Source: Superficieibacter electus | GTDB lineage: Bacteria; Pseudomonadota; Gammaproteobacteria; Enterobacterales; Enterobacteriaceae | Reading direction: 5' to 3' | Length of the DNA: 64,000 bases | Assembly (NCBI RefSeq): GCF_002915575.1 | Contig: NZ_PQGD01000001.1 | Location: 366,844-430,843, forward strand | Shown here: positions 39,950 through 48,694 of the stretch, piece after piece | How positions within the stretch are numbered: the stretch's first letter is position 1 | Layout: each line of letters begins with the position of its first letter | Position numbers and translations under genes: made by a program | Notes under the pieces: model-generated | Seen by the model: the letters and a program-made list of their open reading frames with translations, nothing else | Databases searched by the model: none | What the model was told of the DNA's origin: nothing

Positions 39950-41010
39950 GATTTTGCCCTTGCCGCCAGACGAGGCAGGTCGCGCGCCACTTCAATCAAA
40001 AACCAGGCGGGCAGCTTTCTGCCGTTTTCATCCTCACTCATCACCGACTGGGCAATCTCCACGCTAATGCGTGCCAGGGTCTTCAGACAATCTTTTGCCT
40101 GCACCGCCAGCCGCTTGTGCTCACTGCGCAGGGATTGATCGTCAACCGGCAGTTCTTTATACAAATGAGAGCGGAACGACTGCGCCAGAAAATAGAGCAC
40201 GTCGCGATCGGTGGGGTCTTCCGGCCAGGTCGCATCGCCTTTTAAGATCGCCGTAATCGTATGTTTCTGGCGGATCTGCTTCACGAACCCTTTAAAACTG
40301 CCTGCATGCGCCGGGGAGAGAAGACCGTAAATCAGCGCTTCCAGCATTTCTGACGGGATCTCCTCGCCAAAGGAAAACAGTGCATCGGACAGCATATGCC
40401 AGCTTCGCGGCGTGGAAAAAGGCTCTTCATGCTTCGGCGGCTCATTCCACAACTGGTCAGGACGTAACTGAATGTACTCCACCACCCACGGATGAAGCCC
40501 GGCCTCGTTGATCGCCCAGTGCAGCCACTGCCGGTGATCGGCCCGTAAGTGAACGTGCACCATACGGTTAATAAGGGCTGAGGGCATCGGTTTAACAATC
40601 GCGGCATCTTTCGCCCGGTTACCCGCGCCAATCACTACCGTCCCTTCCGGCAAACGATACTCCCCGATGCGTTGCTCCAGAATCAGCGAATAAAACGCTT
40701 TTTGAATTTCATGCGACGAGGCGTTAAGTTCATCCAGAAACAGCACGAAAGGCTGCTGGCGCACGATGTTGGCAGGCGGATAGAAGCGCGAGCACTGGCC
40801 GTCAATTTGCGGGATGCCAAGAAGATCTTCCGGGGCCAGCTGGCTGCCAAGTAGCGAAACGCACTCCATCCCCACCTCATCGGCAAAACGTCGCACCAGC
40901 GCACTTTTTCCGATCCCCGGTGCACCCCACAGAAATACCGGACGGGTAATGGCAACATTAAGAAGAAAATTAAAGGTTTGATCAGGGGTCAGCTGAATCG
41001 CAGACTGCAT
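39946..41010 (-). CDS. MoxR-family AAA+ ATPase
   Basis: 354 residues. A MoxR-type AAA+ domain occupies about residues 15-230: Walker A GAPGIGKSALV (about 30-40), Walker B VLFLDELNAS (about 89-98), sensor 1 GAGNRAKDA and the arginine finger in MPSALINRM. The C-terminal region (about 230-354) is helical. MoxR ATPases act with VWA proteins to remodel or mature other proteins, often inserting metals or modifying complexes. It is the first gene of a two-gene operon with the metallopeptidase/VWA gene, coupled by ATGA. It lies about 200 bases from the divergent yfcC. This pair is not one of the named E. coli pairs; RavA-ViaA is the closest analogy by architecture. Confidence 0.9.
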   Translation of the reverse strand: MQSAIQLTPDQTFNFLLNVAITRPVFLWGAPGIGKSALVRRFADEVGMECVSLLGSQLAPEDLLGIPQIDGQCSRFYPPANIVRQQPFVLFLDELNASSHEIQKAFYSLILEQRIGEYRLPEGTVVIGAGNRAKDAAIVKPMPSALINRMVHVHLRADHRQWLHWAINEAGLHPWVVEYIQLRPDQLWNEPPKHEEPFSTPRSWHMLSDALFSFGEEIPSEMLEALIYGLLSPAHAGSFKGFVKQIRQKHTITAILKGDATWPEDPTDRDVLYFLAQSFRSHLYKELPVDDQSLRSEHKRLAVQAKDCLKTLARISVEIAQSVMSEDENGRKLPAWFLIEVARDLPRLAARAKS

Positions 41011-41209
41011 GCGGTGATTCCTTTTCGTCGTTATGCAACATTTTCAGCATAACCTTTTAAAATACGCCCAAATTGCCGTGTCGCAACCCCTCAGAAAAAG
41101 TAGCTCCTTTATAAATTCCGAATTTGATCGCCACAGATAGCACATCATTGAATAATTATTCTGATATTCGCATACTTATGCCTTTGCTTTGCAACAAGGA
41201 TTGTGAGTT

Positions 41210-42730
41210 ATGTCCGCCGTATCCCCTGCTCGCTCAGCCAGAAAATGGGCCATGCCCGATACCCTGGTCATCATTTTTTTCGTCGCGATTCTGACCAGTA
41301 TCGCCACCTGGATCGTTCCGGTTGGCCTCTTTGATAGCCAGGAAGTGCAATATCAGGTTGATGGACAAACTAAAACGCGTCAGGTTGTCGATCCGCACTC
41401 CTTCCGGGTTCTGACCAACGAGGCAGGTGAGGCGCAATATCACCGCGTTCAGCTGTTCACTACCGGCGAAGAGCGTCCGGGTTTGATGAACTTTCCTTTT
41501 GAAGGCTTAACCTCCGGGTCTAAATTTGGCACCGCCGTCGGCATTATCATGTTTATGCTGGTGATTGGTGGCGCGTTCGGCATTGTGATGCGTACCGGAA
41601 CCATTGATAGCGGCATTCTGGCACTCATTCGCCATACGCGTGGTAATGAAGTCTTATTTATTCCGGTGCTGTTTATTTTATTTTCCCTCGGCGGCGCGGT
41701 ATTTGGCATGGGTGAGGAAGCGGTGGCATTTGCGATTATCATCGCCCCGCTGATGGTGCGACTGGGCTATGACAGTATCACGACTGTACTGGTGACCTAT
41801 ATTGCCACCCAGATCGGCTTTGCCAGCTCGTGGATGAACCCGTTTTGCGTCGTGGTTGCACAGGGCATTGCGGGTGTGCCGGTGCTTTCAGGCTCCGGGC
41901 TGCGCATTGCGGTCTGGGTCATATCGACACTTATTGGGCTGTTTTTTACGCTGGGGTATGCGGCACGAGTGAAGAAAAACCCGCATTTGTCGAAGGTACA
42001 TGATTCCGATCGCTACTTCCGCGAAAAACAGGCTGATGTGGAGCAACGTCCCTTCACCTTCGGCGACTGGCTGGTACTGCTGGTGCTTATTGCGGTTATC
42101 ATTTGGGTGATTTGGGGCGTAGTGGTCAACGCGTGGTTTATCCCGGAAATCGCCAGCCAGTTTTTTACCATGGGCGTGGTTATTGGCCTTATTGGCGTGC
42201 TGTTCCGCCTTAACGGTATGACGATTAATATCATGGCGTCATCATTTACTGAAGGTGCGCGCATGATGATCGCCCCGGCGCTATTGGTCGGCTTTGCGAA
42301 GGGTATTCTGCTGCTGATGGGCAATGGCGAAGCGGGTGATGCCAGCGTGCTTAATACCCTGCTTCATGCTATCGCGCAGGGCATCAGCGGCCTGAATAAC
42401 GCGGTCGCCGCCTGGTTTATGTTACTGTTTCAGGCGGTGTTTAATTTCTTTGTCACCTCCGGTTCGGGTCAGGCGGCATTGACGATGCCGCTGCTGGCTC
42501 CGCTCGGGGATCTGGTCGGGGTTAACCGTCAGGTTACCGTGCTGGCGTTCCAGTTTGGCGACGGCTTTAGTCATATCATCTACCCAACCTCCGCGTCGCT
42601 GATGGCGACACTGGGCGTCTGCCGGGTGGATTTCCGCAACTGGCTGAAGGTGGGAGCAACGCTACTGGGGCTACTGTTTGTGATGTCGAGTATCGTGGTT
42701 ATTGGCGCGCAGGTGATGGGGTATCATTGA
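41210..42730 (+). CDS. yfcC: YfcC family membrane transporter
   Basis: 506 residues, the E. coli YfcC length and highly similar. It is an inner-membrane protein of the C4-dicarboxylate anaerobic carrier / ArsB-like group with about 12 hydrophobic segments. The substrate is not established; the family includes arginine/ornithine and basic amino acid carriers. Conserved segments include LFSLGGAVFGMGEEAVAFAIIIAPLM, ASSWMNPFCVVVAQGIAGVPVLSGSG and FFVTSGSGQAALTMPLLAPLGD. In E. coli it follows pta directly; here about 9.4 kb of accessory genes lie between. Confidence 0.95.
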   Translation: MSAVSPARSARKWAMPDTLVIIFFVAILTSIATWIVPVGLFDSQEVQYQVDGQTKTRQVVDPHSFRVLTNEAGEAQYHRVQLFTTGEERPGLMNFPFEGLTSGSKFGTAVGIIMFMLVIGGAFGIVMRTGTIDSGILALIRHTRGNEVLFIPVLFILFSLGGAVFGMGEEAVAFAIIIAPLMVRLGYDSITTVLVTYIATQIGFASSWMNPFCVVVAQGIAGVPVLSGSGLRIAVWVISTLIGLFFTLGYAARVKKNPHLSKVHDSDRYFREKQADVEQRPFTFGDWLVLLVLIAVIIWVIWGVVVNAWFIPEIASQFFTMGVVIGLIGVLFRLNGMTINIMASSFTEGARMMIAPALLVGFAKGILLLMGNGEAGDASVLNTLLHAIAQGISGLNNAVAAWFMLLFQAVFNFFVTSGSGQAALTMPLLAPLGDLVGVNRQVTVLAFQFGDGFSHIIYPTSASLMATLGVCRVDFRNWLKVGATLLGLLFVMSSIVVIGAQVMGYH

Positions 42731-42766
42731 TGAAAAAGCATCGCCGGGCGGCCTGCCCGGCGATGC
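42731..42766 (-). terminator. Terminator of the PTS-transketolase operon
   Basis: Twelve-base GC-rich arms (gcatcgccgggc at 42738-42749, gcccggcgatgc at 42755-42766) with a five-base loop; the minus-strand transcript runs into UUUUU. It begins just after the convergent yfcC stop. Confidence 0.85.
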
Positions 42767-42771
42767 TGATA

Positions 42772-43725
42772 TTACAGGAGTTCTCGCGCGGCCTTCACGA
42801 TGTGTTCTGCCGTAAGTTCATATTCCTGCTGTAAAAAGTCCTGCGTTCCCACCTGACCATAACGCTCTTTAACGCCGACGCGACGCATCGGAACCGGACT
42901 GTTTTCCACCAGCACTTCTGCCACCGCTGAGCCGAGGCCATTGTGAATACTGTGATTCTCACAGGTCACGATGCGACCGGTTTTCTCGGCATAATTTTTC
43001 ACCAGCATACGGTCAATCGGTTTGAGGGTGAACATATCAATAACCGCAGCGCTCACTCCTTCCACCTCCAATATCTGCGCAGCCTTCAGTGCCTCGGCGA
43101 CCATAATGCCGTTGGCGATAAGCGTAATGTCATTGCCTTCACGCAGCACGTTGCCTTTGCCAATCGTAAAGACCGATCCCTCGGCGTAAATTTTCGCTGC
43201 CTGCTTACGGATGGTGCGTACCCAGTAAAAACCATCAAGCGCCATAAGTTGATGAAGGATGTTGTCAAACATCACCGCATCGGTCACTTCCAGCACGATT
43301 GAGTTTGCCAGCCCGCGCACAATGCCCATATCTTCAAACGACATATGTGTACCGCCGTTATGGCACGCAGTCACACCAGAGTCAGAGGCGATAACTTTAA
43401 CGTTATTGCGCTGATAATCGAGCGACATAAAAAGCTGGTCGAAACAGCGGCGGCTGGCAAACGCGGTGAAAGTATGCACAAAAGGTTTGCGTCCGGTCAG
43501 CGCCAGTCCGGCCGCGGTACCAATCACATTCGCTTCCATAATCCCGCAATTAATCACCTGCTGCGGGTATTTTTTATGCACGCCGTCCATCGCCATAGAA
43601 CTCATCAAGTCCGCTTCAAGCGCGATGATCTCGCTACCCGCCTCAATCTGCTCGCTGACAAAGCCTGCGTAGACCTTGCGCATTTCAATACTGTCTTTTT
43701 TCCCGATGGGTGCAACCTTAATCAT
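42772..43725 (-). CDS. Transketolase C-terminal subunit
   Basis: 317 residues from ATG 43725 (MIKVAPIGKKDSIEMRKVYAGF), which has a TGGAGG box 6 bases upstream; the open frame continues seven codons upstream without support. This is the pyrimidine-binding and C-terminal half of a split transketolase (about 324-residue family). The catalytic Glu lies in NCGIMEANVIGTAAGLALTGRKPF, and the C-terminal domain includes DMFTLKPIDRML and CENHSIHNGLGSAVAEVL. It needs the N-terminal subunit encoded upstream, which it overlaps by eight bases. It transfers C2 units between sugar phosphates; the specific substrates of this pair are unknown. Confidence 0.93.
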   Translation of the reverse strand: MIKVAPIGKKDSIEMRKVYAGFVSEQIEAGSEIIALEADLMSSMAMDGVHKKYPQQVINCGIMEANVIGTAAGLALTGRKPFVHTFTAFASRRCFDQLFMSLDYQRNNVKVIASDSGVTACHNGGTHMSFEDMGIVRGLANSIVLEVTDAVMFDNILHQLMALDGFYWVRTIRKQAAKIYAEGSVFTIGKGNVLREGNDITLIANGIMVAEALKAAQILEVEGVSAAVIDMFTLKPIDRMLVKNYAEKTGRIVTCENHSIHNGLGSAVAEVLVENSPVPMRRVGVKERYGQVGTQDFLQQEYELTAEHIVKAARELL

Positions 43726-44551
43726 GCGCGGCCTCCAGTTGTTCAATGGTGCGGGTAATTTCCTGCGTCATCTCGTCCGTCAGGCGCAGATGGTGGGAAT
43801 TGCCTAACTGTTCCAGATACGGCACCCCCTGCCCTTTAATACTGTCCAGGATCACCACGCGCGGGCGGTCTGTAGCCTGCGGGCGCGGTTTTACCACTGC
43901 CAGCAGACCGGCAATATCGTCGCCTTTTACCTTGCAGACGTCATAGCCGAAGGCGCGGAACTTCTCTTCAAGATCAAAGGCACAGATGATTTCATCCAGC
44001 TCGCCATCGAGCTGCTGCTTATTCCAGTCGATGAAAATGGTCAGATTATTCAGACAGTGATGTGAAATAAACTGAAATGCTTCCCAGCATTGTCCTTCGT
44101 TCAACTCACCATCACCCATGATGCAAAATACACGGTTATCGCGCCCGGCAAGCTTATGCGACAGCGCCATCCCGCCAGCGATGGAAATACCCTGCCCCAG
44201 TGAGCCAGTGGTGGCATCCACGCCGCGGGTTTTAAGACGGTCAGGATGGCTTGGTAGCCGGGTGCCGTTTTGATTAAGCGTCTGTAGTTCTTCGATTGGA
44301 AAATAGCCTTTGATTGCCAGCGTGCTATATAACGCTGGCCCGGCATGCCCTTTCGACAGAACAAAGTAGTCACGTTGCGTCCAGTCAGGATCGGCCGGAT
44401 CGATATTCATTACATCACCGTACAGTACTGCCAGCGTTTCGACGACCGACATGCTGCCGCCGTAATGACCAAATCCCAGCGAAGTCAGTGATTTCAGCGT
44501 AGCGAGGCGGATGTCGCGCGCCAGTTGTGTCAGCTCTTTGATGTTACTCAT
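43718..44551 (-). CDS. Transketolase N-terminal subunit
   Basis: 277 residues forming the thiamine-diphosphate-binding half of a two-subunit transketolase. The ThDP motif is present: GDGELNEGQCWEAFQF followed after about 25 residues by NN...FIDWN. HYGGSMSVVETLAVLYGDVM near the N-terminus and SKGHAGPALYSTLAIKGYF are typical. The start overlaps the IIC stop by four bases (ATGA), and the 3' end overlaps the C-terminal subunit. The chromosome-encoded one-piece TktA/TktB is not in this window, so this is a dedicated second enzyme working with the PTS substrate. Confidence 0.94.
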   Translation of the reverse strand: MSNIKELTQLARDIRLATLKSLTSLGFGHYGGSMSVVETLAVLYGDVMNIDPADPDWTQRDYFVLSKGHAGPALYSTLAIKGYFPIEELQTLNQNGTRLPSHPDRLKTRGVDATTGSLGQGISIAGGMALSHKLAGRDNRVFCIMGDGELNEGQCWEAFQFISHHCLNNLTIFIDWNKQQLDGELDEIICAFDLEEKFRAFGYDVCKVKGDDIAGLLAVVKPRPQATDRPRVVILDSIKGQGVPYLEQLGNSHHLRLTDEMTQEITRTIEQLEAAHD

Positions 44552-45939
44552 AACTTTTCTCCGGTATTGGTATGCCCTGGATTACCGGCGGAACGGTTTT
44601 TCGCCAGAATGTTATAGATAACCAGCACGGCGAATAGCGCCACGACGACCCCCGTAATCGCCAGCGGCGGCAGATAGCGCGCCAGGTTGCCCAGCACAAT
44701 CCCTATTACGCCAAAGTCGGCGTCGGAAAAGGTGGTATTGGCAAAGCCCAGTGCGCCCAGTACGGGCAGCAGTAGTACAGGCAGGAAGGTGATCAGCAGG
44801 CCATTAGCAAACGCACCCAGCATCGCGCCACGTCTGCCTCCGGTAGCGTTACCAAAAACGCCTGCCGTTGCGCCGGTAAAAAAGTGAGGTACTACGCCTG
44901 GCAGGATCAGTACCAGTTTCATCTGACCGAGAAGAAACAATCCCACCAGTCCGCCCAGGAAGCTGAATAAAAAACCGATCAATACCGCATTCGGTGCATA
45001 CGGGTAGACCACCGGGCAATCCAGTGCCGGGCGGGCATTCGGGACCAGCTTTTCAGAAAAGCCGGTGAATGCCGGGACGATTTCCGCAAGAATGAGACGC
45101 ACGCCCTGAAGAATAATAAAGACGCCCGCTGCGAAGGTGATCGCCATGATAATGGCGTAGACCAGATAGTTTTGTCCGCCGCTAAACTGGCTTTCTACAT
45201 ATTCGCGTCCGGCGCAGACCGCCATAATCAAATAGATGATCATCATGGTCAGCGAAATAGAGATTGAACTGTCGCGCAGAAAGCTGAGATTTTTCGGCAG
45301 GTTCATCTCTTCCGTAGAACGGGAGTTTTTACCGCAAATGCTGCCAATCCAACCTGAAAGCACATAGCCCAGGGTACCAAAATGACCGAAAGCGATATCA
45401 TCATTGCCGGTGATACGTTTCATATAACGCTGTGCCAGCGCCGGGAAGAAGGCCATTACCAGCCCGAGGATCAATGAACCGGTGAATACCAGGCCGATAC
45501 CCTCAAACCCGGCAACCGTCAGGATCACGCCAATCATACAGGCCATATAAAAGGTATGATGCCCGGTTAAAAAAATGTATTTGAGGCGCGTAAACCGGGC
45601 GACAATAATATTCGCCACCATCCCAAACGCCATAATAAGTGCGGTAGATGCACCATATTTTTCCAGCGCAATAGATACTATCGCTTCGTTATTCGGGATA
45701 ATCCCCTGAATAGTGAATGCATGTTCAAACATTCCCCCCAGTGGATTAAGTGAACCGACTAACACGGTTGCACCGCCGCCAAGGACAATAAAACCGAGAA
45801 TAGTTTTAACGGTACCTTTTACAACATCCGAAAACGATTTTTTTTGCGCCACCAGACCAATTAATGCAATTAGCCCTACCAGCACCGAGGGTACTTTCAA
45901 TATATCAACGACAAAATTTAGCGTTTCAAGGATAAACAT
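44548..45939 (-). CDS. PTS ascorbate-type permease component IIC (UlaA family)
   Basis: 463 residues from ATG 45939 (MFILETLNFVVDIL), 5 bases after a GAGG box; a GTG two codons upstream is possible. It is an inner-membrane protein with about 11 hydrophobic segments. The UlaA/SgaT pattern is clear: TGHHTFYMACM, GITGNDDIAFGHFGTLGYVLSGWIG-type segment, VIIQGVRLILAEIVPAFTGFS-like segment and PGVVPHFFTGATAGVFGNATGGRRGAMLGAF. It imports and, with IIA and IIB, phosphorylates a sugar or polyol. Because the other genes differ from the ula locus (no L-ascorbate catabolic genes), the substrate need not be ascorbate. Confidence 0.93.
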   Translation of the reverse strand: MFILETLNFVVDILKVPSVLVGLIALIGLVAQKKSFSDVVKGTVKTILGFIVLGGGATVLVGSLNPLGGMFEHAFTIQGIIPNNEAIVSIALEKYGASTALIMAFGMVANIIVARFTRLKYIFLTGHHTFYMACMIGVILTVAGFEGIGLVFTGSLILGLVMAFFPALAQRYMKRITGNDDIAFGHFGTLGYVLSGWIGSICGKNSRSTEEMNLPKNLSFLRDSSISISLTMMIIYLIMAVCAGREYVESQFSGGQNYLVYAIIMAITFAAGVFIILQGVRLILAEIVPAFTGFSEKLVPNARPALDCPVVYPYAPNAVLIGFLFSFLGGLVGLFLLGQMKLVLILPGVVPHFFTGATAGVFGNATGGRRGAMLGAFANGLLITFLPVLLLPVLGALGFANTTFSDADFGVIGIVLGNLARYLPPLAITGVVVALFAVLVIYNILAKNRSAGNPGHTNTGEKL

Positions 45940-45961
45940 ATCCACCTCGCTTTATAGTGAG

Positions 45962-46234
45962 TTACCGTTGGTCGAAGTAAGCGCTGAGCTTCGCTTCCAG
46001 TTCATTGATGTCAATAATGTTATTGATGACCACGAGCTGACTGGCGGGCACGCTGGCGCTATCGGCTATGTCTTTAGCCATGACAAACAAATCCGCCGCG
46101 CCGGGCGTTGCTGAAGATAAATCCGAGTGCTCAACCTCAGCGTCGATATTCAGCTTTTTGAGCACTTTTTTGATATTCATCTCGACCATAAAACTACTAC
46201 CAAGTCCGGAACCGCAAATCGCCATGATTTTCAT
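45962..46234 (-). CDS. PTS component IIB, lactose/ascorbate type
   Basis: 90 residues. The phosphorylated Cys is C7 in MKIMAICGSGLGSS, the standard position of UlaB-type IIB domains. The rest (VEMNIKKVLKKLNIDAEVEHSDL and LVVINNIIDINELEAKL) fits the family's Rossmann-like fold. It lies 22 bases upstream of IIC and about 147 bases downstream of IIA. It passes phosphate from IIA to the incoming substrate. Confidence 0.94.
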   Translation of the reverse strand: MKIMAICGSGLGSSFMVEMNIKKVLKKLNIDAEVEHSDLSSATPGAADLFVMAKDIADSASVPASQLVVINNIIDINELEAKLSAYFDQR

Positions 46235-46380
46235 TGTTTCACCTTATTTTGAGTAGAGTACATGCGCATCATGTATGGCAACATAATGGAGTTATTGAGG
46301 CTGATAACAAACCGCCCGTGAAACACGGCGCGACCGCCTGCTTTGTCAATAATCTGAGTTATTGTGTTATGACGCGAAAT

Positions 46381-46824
46381 TCAAAATGCGTAAATAATGG
46401 CTTTTATCTCCTCTGGATTATTTGCCTTGTGTAATTTTTCCATTTCAGCTTCGCTGGAAAATAATTCTGCCAGCGCGGCGATCATGTCAATATGGCTATG
46501 CTTATCCGGCGCTGCCAGCATAATAATCAGATCGACCGGATCAAATTCTCTGGCGGCAAATGAAACCCCCTGGTGTAATTTCAGTAATGATAGCCCTGTG
46601 CCCCTCGCCCCCTCTTCGGGGCGTGCATGCGGCATGGCAAGCCCTGGCGCTAACACAAAATAAGGACCGAGCGTTTGGTGCTGCTGAACGATCGCCGTGA
46701 CGTAGTCGGGCGTGATCACCTTCGCCTTAAGCAGCGGCTGCGCACAGATTTCCAGCGCCTGCGTCCAGTGGTCGACGCGCTCAAGCGTTTGTATGGTGCT
46801 ATCAGTAAACCATTTTTCAAGCAT
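46381..46824 (-). CDS. PTS component IIA, mannitol/fructose type
   Basis: 147 residues from ATG 46824 (MLEKWFTDSTIQTLERV), with a GGAAGG box 5 bases upstream. An upstream in-frame start (46899) would place the coding sequence over the CRP-like site and is rejected. The active His is H66 in GLAMPHARPEEGARG. The fold is that of PTS_EIIA_2 domains. First gene of the minus-strand operon IIA-IIB-IIC-transketolase N-transketolase C. Confidence 0.92.
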   Translation of the reverse strand: MLEKWFTDSTIQTLERVDHWTQALEICAQPLLKAKVITPDYVTAIVQQHQTLGPYFVLAPGLAMPHARPEEGARGTGLSLLKLHQGVSFAAREFDPVDLIIMLAAPDKHSHIDMIAALAELFSSEAEMEKLHKANNPEEIKAIIYAF

Positions 46825-46884
46825 TGCGCCTTCCTCACTTGCTGAAAAGGTGAACAAACTGTATGCGAGGAAATCACCGTTAGC

Positions 46885-46900
46885 TGTGATAACAGTCACA
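46885..46900. promoter_or_regulatory. CRP-cAMP binding site (perfect half-sites)
   Basis: The sequence TGTGA-TAACAG-TCACA matches the CRP consensus in both half-sites. It lies 61 bases upstream of the IIA ATG and 12 bases beside the first operator, so it should serve the minus-strand PTS operon, as expected for a carbon-source locus. Confidence 0.7.
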
Positions 46901-46902
46901 AA

Positions 46903-46914
46903 GATAGCGCTATC
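46903..46914. promoter_or_regulatory. LacI-family operator, first copy
   Basis: The perfect palindrome gatagcgctatc. It is identical in core to the second site, with centres 34 bases apart, close to three helical turns. Its position between the divergent PTS operon and the LacI-family gene marks it as the operator of that regulator. Confidence 0.75.
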
Positions 46915-46935
46915 AAAAAGCCTTTATCAAAAGTG

Positions 46936-46949
46936 TGATAGCGCTATCA
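46936..46949. promoter_or_regulatory. LacI-family operator, second copy
   Basis: The 14-base palindrome tgatagcgctatca, inside gtgtgatagcgctatcaaatcac, which has some CRP-like symmetry itself. Two equal sites on the same face of the helix suggest cooperative binding and control of both divergent promoters. Confidence 0.75.
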
Positions 46950-47071
46950 AATCACAATCATTGCCTGAAATCGCATCAAAGATGAGGTTATCAGGCGTAT
47001 ACTAACGATCTTAAACGCGCGCAAAAAAGCGAAAAAGCGTATACGTTCATTGAGGTTACGCAGGAAACAGA

Positions 47072-48091
47072 ATGGCTATCACCCGAAAACGGCGAAATAC
47101 CGGTAAGGTCACGCTGGCAGATGTTGCCCAGCTTGCAGGCGTAGGGACAATGACCGTATCGCGGGCGATCCGCACACCGGAGCAGGTTTCAGACAAACTA
47201 CGTGAGAAGATTGAAGCAGCGGTTCATGAGCTTGGCTATATGCCAAACCTGGCTGCCAGCGCCCTGGCTTCGGCCTCGTCCTGGACTATCGCCATGGTAG
47301 TGCCAAATCTGGCGGAGTCCGGCTGTTCTGAAATGTTTGCTGGTTTACAGCAGGTTCTCCAGCCTGCCGGATATCAGATTATGCTCGCGGAGTCTCAGCA
47401 CCGTCTGGAGCAGGAAGAAAAACTGCTGGAGACACTGCTGGCCTCCAATCTTGCCGCAGCCATTCTGTTAAGCGTTGAGCACAGCGAAACCGTGCGACAA
47501 TGGTTAAAAAACGCCACTATTCCGGTGATGGAAATTGGTGCGGTAAGCGCTTCCCCTATTGATATGAACATCGGCATTGATAACGTGGCGGCAATGTTCG
47601 AACTTACACAGACGCTGATTGAACGCGGCTATCAGAATATTGGTCTGCTGTGCGCTAATCAGGAACAGTGGATTTTTCAGCAGCACCTTCAGGGCTGGTA
47701 CAAAGCGATGCTGCGCCACCATATGTCGCCGAACCGGGTAATTAATGCGGCGGCCGCGCCGACGTTCTCAACCGGTGCGGCCCAGTTACCGGAGTTTATT
47801 CTTGCCTGGCCGGAGCTGGATGCGCTGGTATGTGTGTCAGATGAGCTGGCCTGCGGCGCGCTGTATGAATGTCAGCGCAGGCGAATAAAAGTGCCGGACG
47901 ATCTGGCGATTGTTGGCTTTGGTGATAGCGACGTTAGTCGGGTCTGTCAGCCGCCGTTGACGACGATCTCCGTGCCGCACCGACAGATTGGAGTAGAAGC
48001 AGGACGCGCACTGCTGGCGCGCCTGAATGATGAAACGTGGAAAAGCAAAGCGCCGATTGCCTCGAAGCTTTGCCTGCGTGAGAGCTGTTAA
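47072..48091 (+). CDS. LacI-family repressor of the PTS-transketolase operon
   Basis: 339 residues. The DNA-binding domain is at about residues 13-60 (VTLADVAQLAGVGTMTVSRAIRTPEQVSDKLREKIEAAVHELGYMPN), with the hinge helix around NLAASALAS. The remainder is a periplasmic-binding-like sensor domain of the GntR type (VVPNLAESGCSEMFAGLQQVL, ALVCVSDELACGALYECQRRRIKVPDDLAIVGFGDSD). The gene is divergent from the PTS operon and 123 bases from the second operator, so it likely controls the operon and itself. A sugar phosphate or the sugar itself is the likely inducer; it is not identified. Confidence 0.92.
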   Translation: MAITRKRRNTGKVTLADVAQLAGVGTMTVSRAIRTPEQVSDKLREKIEAAVHELGYMPNLAASALASASSWTIAMVVPNLAESGCSEMFAGLQQVLQPAGYQIMLAESQHRLEQEEKLLETLLASNLAAAILLSVEHSETVRQWLKNATIPVMEIGAVSASPIDMNIGIDNVAAMFELTQTLIERGYQNIGLLCANQEQWIFQQHLQGWYKAMLRHHMSPNRVINAAAAPTFSTGAAQLPEFILAWPELDALVCVSDELACGALYECQRRRIKVPDDLAIVGFGDSDVSRVCQPPLTTISVPHRQIGVEAGRALLARLNDETWKSKAPIASKLCLRESC

Positions 48092-48093
48092 CC

Positions 48094-48639
48094 TTACTCT
48101 GCCACTTCCAGCTTCGAGGCTTCATTGCTGGCGTTACGGGTCATCCACAGCGCCAGCGCCTTTAAGGAATCCGGCGTGAACTCGTCGCAGCGGGCGGTAA
48201 TTTCGGCGGGCTCCATCCAGCTCACCTCGCTCACTTCCTCTTCCTGCAAAGCGAAAGGACCGTGTGAAACACAGCTAAACAGCCCGCCCCAGACACGGCA
48301 GTGCTCGTCTTCGAAGTAAAACTGACCATGTTCGGCAAAAGGCACGCCGGCAATACCCAGTTCTTCTTCCGCTTCGCGACGCGCCGATTCCAGCATGCCT
48401 TCATCAGCCTGCACGACGCCGCCTGCAGTCGCATCCAGCATCCCCGGCATAAAGTCTTTGTTTTCGGTACGGCGCTGTACCAGGATTTTGCCCATTCCAT
48501 CGTGAACCACAATATAGGTCGCACGATGACGCAGGCATTGCGCGCGCATTTGAGCGCGACTCGCCTGTGCAATGACCTCATTGTCTTCGTTGACAATGTC
48601 CACCCACTCCGTACCTGCCAAATGCGTCTGCTCCACCAT
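48094..48639 (-). CDS. yfcD: Nudix hydrolase YfcD
   Basis: 181 residues, one more than the E. coli protein I recall. The Nudix box is visible: [24 protein letters not shown] (G-x5-E-x7-REUxEExGU pattern), preceded by an N-terminal [17 protein letters not shown] segment typical of IPP-isomerase-like Nudix proteins. Likely a cytoplasmic pyrophosphohydrolase; the substrate is not established. It is convergent with the LacI gene, two bases apart, and 55 bases downstream of yfcE. Confidence 0.93.
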   Translation of the reverse strand: MVEQTHLAGTEWVDIVNEDNEVIAQASRAQMRAQCLRHRATYIVVHDGMGKILVQRRTENKDFMPGMLDATAGGVVQADEGMLESARREAEEELGIAGVPFAEHGQFYFEDEHCRVWGGLFSCVSHGPFALQEEEVSEVSWMEPAEITARCDEFTPDSLKALALWMTRNASNEASKLEVAE

Positions 48640-48694
48640 CAGAAAACCTTCTCTTACAAGCGCTCTTAAGGCGCGTTTATGGTTGACGGGTAAG

